From contig JAUWLO010000137.1 of assembly GCA_030613605.1 (NCBI GenBank), positions 1 through 5,386 of the forward strand: a DNA stretch of 5,386 bases, in the 5' to 3' direction. Position numbers and translations under genes: made by a program. This DNA is from Gammaproteobacteria bacterium (lineage in GTDB: Bacteria; Pseudomonadota; Gammaproteobacteria; SZUA-152). The notes below the pieces were generated by a model, which saw nothing but the letters and a program-made list of their open reading frames with translations, was not told the origin of the DNA and searched no databases. This document shows positions 1 to 5,149 of the stretch, piece by piece; position 1 is the stretch's first letter, and each line of letters begins with the position of its first letter.

Positions 1-1027
1 GCTGGAAGTGGCTTTGCCGAATCCATTCCCGCGGATGTCTTACGAAGAGGCTATGCGACGCTTTGGTTCCGATAAGCCGGATTTACGTATTCCGCTGGAA
101 CTGGTGGACGTGGCTGATCTCATGCAGGACGTGGATTTCAAGGTGTTCGCTGGCCCGGCCAAGGATCCGGATGGCCGTGTTACCGCGCTGCGTTTGCCTG
201 GCGGTTGCGAGCTGTCCCGTAAAGATATCGATGAATATACCAAGTATGTGGGTATCTACGGTGCCAAGGGTCTTGCCTATATCAAGGTCAACGAACTGGC
301 CAAAGGACGTGATGGCCTGCAGTCACCCATTTTGAAATTCCTGCCCGATGCCACCGTTGACGGCATTATGGAACGTGTGGGTGCGGAAGATGGCGATCTG
401 GTGTTCTTCGGCGCCGATAAGGCCAGTATTGTCAGTGAAGCACTCGGTGCCCTGCGGGTAAAACTGGGTCACGATCGTGACATGGTGGAACGTGGCTGGA
501 AACCGTTGTGGGTAGTGGATTTCCCCATGTTTGAACATGACGGCAAGCGCTGGACGGCATTGCATCATCCGTTTACTGCACCCAAAGAATCCGACATCGA
601 CAAGCTGGAATCCGATCCCGGTAATTGTTTGTCACGCGCTTACGACATGATATTAAACGGCACCGAAGTCGGTGGTGGTTCGCAGCGCATTTATCGCCAG
701 GAAGTACAGTCCGCTGTATTCCGTCAACTGGGGATTTCCGACGAAGAAGCCAACGAAAAATTTGGCTTCCTGCTTGATGCGCTCAAATACGGCTGCCCAC
801 CTCATGGCGGTATCGCCTTTGGTCTAGATCGTCTGGTGATGCTGATGACGGGTGCCAGCTCCATACGTGAAGTGATGGCCTTTCCGAAAACTCAAACGGC
901 GGCCTGTTTGCTGACCAATGCGCCGTCTCCTGTGGACAATGCTCAGTTACGTGAATTGGGCATAAAGCTTCGCAGTAAACCCAAAGCGGAAACCCCATCA
1001 GCAGAAGGTGATGAAAAACAGGTTTAG
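1..1027 (+). CDS. aspS: Aspartyl-tRNA synthetase, C-terminal ~340 residues (5' end outside window)
   Basis: This is a class II aminoacyl-tRNA synthetase that charges tRNA-Asp with aspartate in the cytoplasm. The frame is open from the first bases of the window and ends at TAG 1025-1027. Compared with the ~590-residue E. coli enzyme, roughly the N-terminal 250 residues (anticodon-binding OB fold and class II motifs 1 and 2) are missing. What remains starts just before the bacterial GAD insertion domain (GSDKPDLR, then VFAGPA and YGAKGLAYIKVNE, all strongly E. coli-like). It continues into the catalytic core: HHPFT at 563-577, the EVGGGS stretch (GGGS at 671-682), and class II motif 3 with G-L-D-R at 821-832, whose Arg contacts ATP. 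The tail is short and polar. The GTG at 8 is an internal Val codon, not a start. Whether the enzyme discriminates tRNA-Asp from tRNA-Asn cannot be judged from this part. nadA follows after 88 bases. Confidence 0.97.
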   Translation, partial: LEVALPNPFPRMSYEEAMRRFGSDKPDLRIPLELVDVADLMQDVDFKVFAGPAKDPDGRVTALRLPGGCELSRKDIDEYTKYVGIYGAKGLAYIKVNELAKGRDGLQSPILKFLPDATVDGIMERVGAEDGDLVFFGADKASIVSEALGALRVKLGHDRDMVERGWKPLWVVDFPMFEHDGKRWTALHHPFTAPKESDIDKLESDPGNCLSRAYDMILNGTEVGGGSQRIYRQEVQSAVFRQLGISDEEANEKFGFLLDALKYGCPPHGGIAFGLDRLVMLMTGASSIREVMAFPKTQTAACLLTNAPSPVDNAQLRELGIKLRSKPKAETPSAEGDEKQV

Positions 1028-1034
1028 GCTCGTT

Positions 1035-1063
1035 TTTTCATTCTTGCACCCCATATTTATAGT
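1035..1063 (+). promoter_or_regulatory. Candidate sigma70 promoter for nadA
   Basis: A -35-like TTTTCA (1035-1040, 4 of 6 consensus bases) is followed by a 17-base spacer and a -10 TATAGT (1058-1063, 5 of 6). The start of transcription would be near 1070, giving a leader of about 45 bases that includes the nadA ribosome binding site. It lies directly after the aspS stop, so nadA could be transcribed separately from aspS. The call rests on inspection only. Confidence 0.4.
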
Positions 1064-1115
1064 GTTAACATCAGCTTAGCCTTTTAAATAGAGTCCGGTT
1101 GGAAGAGAAGTTTTT

Positions 1116-2240
1116 ATGTCTGCAAATTCCCGTTCGTTGCAAAAAGCAATGCAAAAAGAAATGCAAGACTTCACTGCCATGAGTGAAGACGAAATTCAGC
1201 AGCGCATCGTCGCTGCCAAAGCAGCGCTGGGCGATCGGCTGATCATTCTCGGCCATCATTACCAACGCGAAGAAACCTTTATACATGCCGATGTCAGTGG
1301 TGATTCGCTGAAGCTGTCGCGTAGCGCGGCAAATTCCAAAGCTGAGTACATCGTATTCTGTGGCGTGCATTTCATGGCCGAGGTGGCGGACATTGTTTCC
1401 CGTCCCGAGCAAATTTCCATCCTGCCCGATTTGGCAGCGGGTTGTTCCATGGCCGATATGGCTAATCTTGCCAACGTGGAGCGTGCCTGGCGTGAGCTTT
1501 CCGAAGTGCGCGAACCTGACGAGCAGATTACGCCGGTCACCTATATAAATTCAGCGGCTGATCTAAAAGCTTTTTGTGGTGCCCATGGCGGTATTGTCTG
1601 TACTTCTACCAATGCTCGGCATGTTCTGGACTGGTCTTTTAGCCAACGCGAAAAAGTGCTGTTTTTTCCGGATCAGCACCTAGGTCGTAATACGGCATTT
1701 GCCATGGGTATCCCGTTGGAAGAAATGGTGGTTTGGGATTACGATTTGCCCATGGGTGGTCTTACGCCTGAGCAGATTAAAAATGCCAAAATGATTTTGT
1801 GGAAGGGTTATTGCTCAGTGCACCAGTTATTCACGCCTGAGTACATTGATCAATTTAAAGAGCAACATCCGGAAACGAAAGTTATCGCCCATCCAGAGTG
1901 TTCTTTTGAAGTTTGTCAGAAATCCGATTATGTGGGTTCTACTGAATACATCATTAATACCATTCGTGATTCGGAGCCAGGAACACGTTGGTTGGTGGGT
2001 ACGGAATTGAATCTGGTTAATCGCCTGCACGAACAATTCAAACATGAAAACAAATCTGTTCACTTTATGTCCGGAACCGTCTGCATGTGTTCCACAATGT
2101 TTAGAATAGGACCATCCAGTTTGTTGTGGATACTGGAAAATTTACTGGAAGGTAATGTGGTGAATCAAATTACTGTGGCGCCAGACGAAAAAGAACATGC
2201 GTTACAGGCGCTCAATCGTATGCTGGAAGTTTCTCCCTGA
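1116..2240 (+). CDS. nadA: Quinolinate synthase NadA, long (type 3) form
   Basis: NadA condenses iminoaspartate (made by NadB) with dihydroxyacetone phosphate to give quinolinate, the precursor of NAD. It is a cytoplasmic enzyme with an oxygen-sensitive [4Fe-4S] cluster. The 374-residue product is longer than E. coli NadA (347) and follows the Bacillus pattern (368) throughout: GHHYQ (46-50), FCGVHFMAE (81-89), AGCSMADMA (108-116), PDQHLGRNTA (185-194), LWKGYCSVH (228-236), HPEC (259-262), VGSTEYI (273-279) and GTELNLVNRL (295-304). The likely cluster ligands are Cys110, Cys233 and Cys325. The last sits in a C-M-C motif, where E. coli has CxxCxxC. The ATG at 1116 is preceded by a purine-rich GGAAGAGAAG at 1101-1110 and fits the family length. 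NadB and NadC are not in the window. A separate promoter is likely, and a palindromic element follows the stop. Confidence 0.97.
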   Translation: MSANSRSLQKAMQKEMQDFTAMSEDEIQQRIVAAKAALGDRLIILGHHYQREETFIHADVSGDSLKLSRSAANSKAEYIVFCGVHFMAEVADIVSRPEQISILPDLAAGCSMADMANLANVERAWRELSEVREPDEQITPVTYINSAADLKAFCGAHGGIVCTSTNARHVLDWSFSQREKVLFFPDQHLGRNTAFAMGIPLEEMVVWDYDLPMGGLTPEQIKNAKMILWKGYCSVHQLFTPEYIDQFKEQHPETKVIAHPECSFEVCQKSDYVGSTEYIINTIRDSEPGTRWLVGTELNLVNRLHEQFKHENKSVHFMSGTVCMCSTMFRIGPSSLLWILENLLEGNVVNQITVAPDEKEHALQALNRMLEVSP

Positions 2241-2270
2241 TTAAGCCCCTTAAGCGGCGCTGGCAGTGTT

Positions 2271-2329
2271 AAAAAGAAACTCAAAATACTCACTTACTAT
2301 TTGTAAGCTCCGCTTTTTCGTTTCTTTTT
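2271..2329. repeat. 59-bp symmetrical imperfect palindrome after nadA (possible dispersed element or weak terminator)
   Basis: The outer arms AAAAAGAAAC (2271-2280) and GTTTCTTTTT (2320-2329) are perfect reverse complements. The centre is a second hairpin, CTTAC (2293-2297) and GTAAG (2303-2307) around a 5-base loop. The linkers on both sides are exactly 12 bases, with a further AAAA/TTTT match inside them, so the whole element is symmetrical. The right arm is T-rich, so read from + it could end nadA transcripts, but the stems are A/T-rich and a strong terminator is not certain. Its regular architecture suggests a mobile or repeated intergenic palindrome; copy number cannot be seen here. Confidence 0.55.
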
Positions 2330-2378
2330 GCCTCGCCATCATCCGCTTGATTGGCTTAATCAATGGTTCATTCAGTAG

Positions 2379-2384
2379 TATAAA
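2379..2384 (+). promoter_or_regulatory. Candidate -10 element just upstream of the hydrolase gene
   Basis: TATAAA at 2379-2384 lies in an AT-rich stretch only 17 bases before the ATG at 2402. The hexamer at the right distance for a -35 is poor (TTAATC, 2356-2361, 17-base spacer). If it is used, transcription would start around 2391, leaving a leader of about ten bases with no room for a Shine-Dalgarno site. Confidence 0.3.
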
Positions 2385-2401
2385 TAAATTTACATTGTCG
2401 T

Positions 2402-3034
2402 ATGCCTAAACCCGAAACCGTTGTTCTTGTTCACGGTATCTGGATGACCGGGCTGGATATGTCCTTGTTGCATCATCGGTTGAAGTTGTGTGGTTTCAAG
2501 CCGGTTCAATTTTCCTATCCCACGATACGATGCAGCCTCAAAGATAATGCGGCAAAGCTACAGCGTTTCGTTCGCCAGCTTGAAAAAAATAGTAGTGCAA
2601 GCAAAGTTCATTTTGTCGCCCACAGTCTTGGTGGTTTGTTGCTGCGAAAGTTCTTCAACGATTATCCGGATCAGCTCCCAGGTCGTGTGGTGACATTGGG
2701 AACCCCACATGCAGGTAGTCTTGTGGCGCGGCGCATGGGGTGTAATCCCTTTGGGAAAATACTGCTGGGAAAAAGTTATTTACATGGTTTGCGCGGAGAT
2801 GTGCCATCGTGGCATACGAAACGGGAAATTGCCGTGTTTGCCGGAAGAACCAGCGTGGGAGTAGGGCGATTGATAGAGAAGCTTCCCCGGCCAAATGATG
2901 GAACAGTTGCAGTGACTGAGACTTATCTGGAGGATATGAGTACACATCGCATATTCCCGACTACTCACATGGGGCTGCTTTTTTCAGATGAGGTGGCTCA
3001 GGCGGTGTGTAAATTTTTACATAAAGGCGTTTAG
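2402..3034 (+). CDS. Small alpha/beta-hydrolase of the lipase/esterase fold
   Basis: This is a predicted cytoplasmic serine hydrolase of 210 residues. Its natural ester or thioester substrate is unknown. It has the core of the lipase-like alpha/beta fold: strand VVLVHG (7-12) with the oxyanion-hole HG, the nucleophile elbow AHSLGG (73-78, catalytic Ser75), the following strand VVTLGTPHAGS (96-106), a likely catalytic Asp166 in PNDGTV, and a likely catalytic His189 in TTHMGLL. The GTPH(x)GS segment after the nucleophile is typical of the triacylglycerol-lipase/PGAP1-like branch. There is no signal peptide or membrane segment, which argues against a secreted lipase. The start is firm because an in-frame TAA at 2381-2383 lies just upstream, no other start codon falls between, and later Met codons would cut the HG strand. 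No Shine-Dalgarno is visible. The gene runs convergently into the DUF2892 gene, with a shared terminator between. Confidence 0.9.
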   Translation: MPKPETVVLVHGIWMTGLDMSLLHHRLKLCGFKPVQFSYPTIRCSLKDNAAKLQRFVRQLEKNSSASKVHFVAHSLGGLLLRKFFNDYPDQLPGRVVTLGTPHAGSLVARRMGCNPFGKILLGKSYLHGLRGDVPSWHTKREIAVFAGRTSVGVGRLIEKLPRPNDGTVAVTETYLEDMSTHRIFPTTHMGLLFSDEVAQAVCKFLHKGV

Positions 3035-3061
3035 GTTGACTTGAAGTTATCAGTCACCCAT

Positions 3062-3100
3062 AAAAAATCCCTGAGTGGTTAATACCACCAGGGATTTTTT
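3062..3100. terminator. Bidirectional rho-independent terminator between convergent genes
   Basis: AAAAAATCCCT (3062-3072) is the exact reverse complement of AGGGATTTTTT (3090-3100). An inner stem GTGGT (3075-3079)/ACCAC (3084-3088) closes on a TAAT loop. There is a T-run at the 3' side on both strands, so it can end transcription of the hydrolase gene (+) and of the small membrane protein gene (-). Confidence 0.9.
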
Positions 3101-3123
3101 ATTAACTGCTTTTTAGATAAAGA

Positions 3124-3327
3124 TTAACTAAAAGCCTGCCCTGGTTTGGCGCCTGCAGCTTTCAGCATCATCGCTAAAGGACAAAAGCTGGTGAAGGCAG
3201 CTTGCAGCATATTGGCGCCGACGAAAGCAGCCAGCCATAGCCAATTTACAGAATGCATTTGAGACAAGACCAGGCTTGCCAGGATAACGATGCCCGCAAA
3301 GGCAAAAACAATTTTATCGATGCTCAT
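3124..3327 (-). CDS. Small inner-membrane protein, DUF2892 (YgaP-like transmembrane domain)
   Basis: The 67-residue protein is almost all membrane: helix 1 about residues 5-22 (IVFAFAGIVILASLVLS region) and helix 2 about 28-46 (NWLWLAAFVGANMLQAAFT). A conserved-looking FCPLAMMLKAAG motif with Cys49 comes next, followed by a short tail containing KPG. This arrangement (I-V-F-A-F-A-G, a W-L-x-L-x-A-F-V-G-x-N helix, then S/G-F-C-P) is the DUF2892 family signature. The same domain forms the membrane tail of the rhodanese YgaP. Here it stands alone, with no rhodanese domain. The molecular function is unknown; a link to sulfur or redox chemistry is only inferred from YgaP. The ATG at 3325-3327 (read on -) is preceded by GGGGAG at 3338-3343, ten bases away, which supports this start. 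It ends in the shared terminator. Confidence 0.88.
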   Translation of the reverse strand: MSIDKIVFAFAGIVILASLVLSQMHSVNWLWLAAFVGANMLQAAFTSFCPLAMMLKAAGAKPGQAFS

Positions 3328-3621
3328 GGTGTGATAACTCCCCGTACTATTTGAACAAAATTGAAATGATTTAATTACAATTTTTGATGTGGTGTAAATG
3401 CTTGATCAGTCTGGTAGGTGTGTGCCACTGCCCAGGCTAATGTTGCGTTTATTATACGGAATTGATGCATCTATGACCAGTTGCTTATATACCCATAATA
3501 ATCCATAAAAAACAGCCAGTTAGGAATTTTATTGACGTAAAAACTATAGCAATAGTGGAGGCGCAGACTCGATTTGATTTTTTATGCCTGTGCTATGATC
3601 GATCGTATGGAGTCACGTTTA
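3328..3621. other. AT-rich divergent spacer between the DUF2892 gene and the first DUF4402-like gene
   Basis: The spacer between two divergent genes holds no gene that I can support. It contains two imperfect inverted repeats. One is AAAATTG (3357-3363) with CAATTTT (3378-3384), just upstream of the minus-strand gene. The other is AGTCTGG (3408-3414) with CCAGGCT (3432-3438, one G-U pair as RNA). There is also an 8-base palindrome, GATGCATC (3464-3471). The right end holds the extended -10 promoter of the + strand gene. No tRNA or known riboswitch fold is evident. Confidence 0.6.
3591..3612 (+). promoter_or_regulatory. Extended -10 promoter and ribosome binding site for the first DUF4402-like gene
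   Basis: TGCTATGAT (3591-3599) is a TG-N plus TATGAT extended -10, which can work with a poor -35; the best nearby -35 is TTGATT at 3574-3579, only 14 bases away. The expected start of transcription is near 3606. GGAG at 3609-3612 then sits nine bases before ATG 3622. This placement decides against the earlier in-frame TTG at 3574 and ATGs at 3595 and 3607, which lie upstream of or inside these signals. Confidence 0.5.
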
Positions 3622-4209
3622 ATGGTAAAAAATACGGCAAAAAGTATGCTAAAGGGCATAACGCATCCTTCTCTTTTGAGCGCTTTTATTATTTTCGGGT
3701 CAATGTCTGCCGGTTATTCTCCTAACGTCATCGCAGCACCTGCGGGTATGGGCGGCGGTGGCCCGGTTTGCCCACCAGCATGCCCTCCCAATGCGGCAAA
3801 CTGTGACGCCAATCTGGTTATTACCGCAACACAGGATTTACAGTTTGGCTCCATGACAGCGCCGTTGGCTGGTACTGTGATTGTTGATACAGCAGGTGTT
3901 GCGACGCCGACCGGTGGGGTGTTGCTAATTGGGGGCGGGGCCACCGCCGCCAGTTTTTCAATGAGCACAGGACTCTATGCCTGTACCGGCAGGAATCTTG
4001 TTACAGTCACCGCAGGACCTTCCGCAACACTCACCCATGCCTCATTACCGGCGACTATGACGGTGGATAATTTCACCACCAATCCAGCACCGGGTGGTGT
4101 ATTTGATTCTGCCGTTCCTTTGATGGTAGGTGCGACCTTGAATGTAGGATCTTTGCAAGAGCCCGGTTCATATACGGGCACATTCCTGGTGACTGTTACA
4201 TTTCAGTAG
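3622..4209 (+). CDS. Exported DUF4402-like protein with a Cys/Pro/Gly-rich N-terminal linker
   Basis: The predicted secreted or surface protein has 195 residues. An N-terminal signal sequence has lysines at 3, 7 and 11, a hydrophobic stretch LLSAFIIFGSMSA (18-30), and a likely cleavage near VIAAPA (36-41). The n-region is rather long. The start of the mature chain is unusual: GMGGGGP and then three cysteines (C50, C54, C61) among prolines, with a fourth at C121, enough for two disulfides in the periplasm. The rest matches the DUF4402 pattern: a strand ANLVITATQ leading to LQFGSM (73-78), Gly-rich turns, then VGATLNVGS and the closing G-S-Y-T-G-T-F-L-V-T-V strand ending at the C-terminus. The family has no proven function; its resemblance to pilin or coat subunits is inference. 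ATG 3622 was chosen for its GGAG site and promoter placement. It is the first of three such genes in a row. Confidence 0.8.
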   Translation: MVKNTAKSMLKGITHPSLLSAFIIFGSMSAGYSPNVIAAPAGMGGGGPVCPPACPPNAANCDANLVITATQDLQFGSMTAPLAGTVIVDTAGVATPTGGVLLIGGGATAASFSMSTGLYACTGRNLVTVTAGPSATLTHASLPATMTVDNFTTNPAPGGVFDSAVPLMVGATLNVGSLQEPGSYTGTFLVTVTFQ

Positions 4210-4324
4210 TCATTTCTTTGTTATTCCTGGTTATTGATGCGTATTCATTAATGCGATTTTCAATATCATTCTATGTTATTCAATATTTGATTTAATTATT
4301 TTGATCCAGAGAAACAGCGCTTTC

Positions 4325-4343
4325 TCAACTGAAAATCAACTGA
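4325..4343. repeat. 8-bp direct repeat with 11-bp period (possible regulator site)
   Basis: TCAACTGA occurs at 4325-4332 and again at 4336-4343, so the copies start 11 bases apart, about one helical turn. That spacing is what a dimeric or cooperative DNA-binding protein would read on one face. No known regulator is recognised. Confidence 0.4.
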
Positions 4344-4352
4344 TTTGATCGG

Positions 4353-4388
4353 TTACAGGTCAGTAGCTTCTAAAGATTTGGCCTGTAA
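4353..4388 (+). promoter_or_regulatory. Inverted repeat / leader hairpin upstream of the second DUF4402-like gene
   Basis: TTACAGGTC (4353-4361) pairs with GGCCTGTAA (4380-4388). Seven bases match perfectly, and the stem extends to nine with one G-U pair in RNA, around an 18-base loop. The sequence after it is A/G-rich, not T-rich, so it is not a terminator. It could be an operator or an mRNA structure. Confidence 0.35.
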
Positions 4389-4468
4389 AGACGAAAAAGA
4401 GGTAACAAGAAAAGGAAAATGAACGCACTTTCACTAACGTTTTGATATTTAGTGGTGTGTATATACGC

Positions 4469-4984
4469 ATGAAAATATCTCTTACCCAAAATCAATTTCT
4501 GAAACCGGTCATTTTTGTGTTGCTTTTGTCGGTCTCAGCACCTTTGTTGGCGGTAAATTCCGTGGCCACTGTTAATGTGAAAGTTACCCGATTTTTGTCG
4601 ATGACAAATACTGGTCCGATGAACTTTGGCGAGGTATCAATTAATTCTGGTGCCGGAGCCGTTACTTTGAATGCTGATGGCACAAGAGAATCTACAGGTG
4701 GAGTCAAAATTAATGGCAGCGGTTCTTATTCGCCAGCTAAATTTGTGATTGAGGGTGCTCCAAACGCTGATTATTCTATTTCGTTCCCGGATGAGGTGGT
4801 GATGACAGACGGTTATGGGAACACCCTGATTGTCGATCATATTAACAGCGAGTTATTTGATGCAGGTGGCACAAACCCTAATAGCCTGAAGGAGCTTGTG
4901 CTGGGCGCAAAACTGAACCTGGAGGCCTATCAGGCAACAGGCGCATATAGTGGGAGCCTGATAGTCGAAATCGAGTATCGATAA
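4469..4984 (+). CDS. Exported DUF4402-like protein, second of the array
   Basis: The predicted secreted protein has 171 residues. The signal peptide is clear: KIS at the N-terminus, Lys12, hydrophobic core VIFVLLLSVSAPLLA (14-28), with likely cleavage after LLA28. The mature chain opens with an alternating strand SVATVNVKVTRF (31-42), then GPMNFGEVS (49-57), the FG motif typical of DUF4402 proteins. It ends with LGAKLNLEAY (145-154) and the closing G-A-Y-S-G-S-L-I-V-E-I-E-Y strand. There are no cysteines in the mature part, unlike the preceding gene. The middle (about 59-140) is beta-rich and variable. The start is chosen as ATG 4469. The frame is open back to TTG 4442, but that would add a poor extension before the signal peptide. 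The Shine-Dalgarno is weak (AGTGGTG at 4451-4457, 11 bases away). The role as a surface or pilus-like subunit is inferred from fold pattern and neighbours only. Confidence 0.8.
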   Translation: MKISLTQNQFLKPVIFVLLLSVSAPLLAVNSVATVNVKVTRFLSMTNTGPMNFGEVSINSGAGAVTLNADGTRESTGGVKINGSGSYSPAKFVIEGAPNADYSISFPDEVVMTDGYGNTLIVDHINSELFDAGGTNPNSLKELVLGAKLNLEAYQATGAYSGSLIVEIEYR

Positions 4985-5083
4985 AACGACAAATTTTACG
5001 GGCATTTATCCAAAAAAGTTAAAGCAACCAGATGGTTGGACGATACAGGCAGGAGAATTAGCAATAATTTAGCTGGTGGATGA

Positions 5084-5115
5084 TTGAAAATAGCCAGTAC
5101 TTTGAACGTTATAAT
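5084..5115 (+). promoter_or_regulatory. Candidate promoter for the third DUF4402-like gene
   Basis: A perfect -10 TATAAT lies at 5110-5115. The best -35, TTGAAA (5084-5089), is 20 bases upstream, longer than the usual 16-18, so it may need an activator. Transcription would start near 5122, leaving a leader of about 28 bases that contains a strong Shine-Dalgarno GAGGTGA (5138-5144). The rest of the 4985-5149 spacer shows no gene. Confidence 0.5.
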
Positions 5116-5149
5116 GAATAACGATGTAGACAGCTTTGAGGTGAAGATT

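Larger units (their letters stand above)
4210..4468 (+). other. AT-rich leader region of the second DUF4402-like gene
   Basis: This spacer has no convincing protein gene. The first part (4210-4300) is very AT-rich, without a recognisable terminator for the preceding gene. From 4325 it carries a direct repeat, then a hairpin with arms 4353-4361 and 4380-4388. Next come a purine-rich stretch (4391-4418) and an eight-codon mini-ORF at 4419-4445, behind AAAGGA. I find no promoter here that I would defend. Confidence 0.5.

Noticed and set aside
1011..1041. ATGAAAAA/TTTTTCAT inverted repeat around the aspS stop, considered as a terminator
   Set aside because: The stem is nearly all A/T, the loop is long and no T-run follows the arm, so termination is unlikely.
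1071..1412. Antisense open frame of 113 codons over the start of nadA
   Set aside because: It is opposite conserved NadA motifs, and its translation shows no family pattern.
3408..3438. AGTCTGG/CCAGGCT inverted repeat in the divergent spacer as an RNA gene or terminator
   Set aside because: It is a short stem with one wobble pair, a 17-base loop and no T-run. I noted it in the spacer entry but found no support for a function.
3574..3621. TTG start for the first DUF4402-like gene, adding 16 residues
   Set aside because: It would place the extended -10 promoter and the GGAG site inside the coding region and would put a Cys-containing extension before the signal peptide. ATG 3622 fits all signals better.
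4442..4468. TTG start for the second DUF4402-like gene, adding nine residues
   Set aside because: There is no good ribosome site before it, and the added residues precede an already complete signal peptide.
5025..5038. CAACC-AGAT-GGTTG hairpin after the second DUF4402-like gene
   Set aside because: It is only five base pairs and is followed by GACGAT rather than a T-run, so I do not call a terminator.
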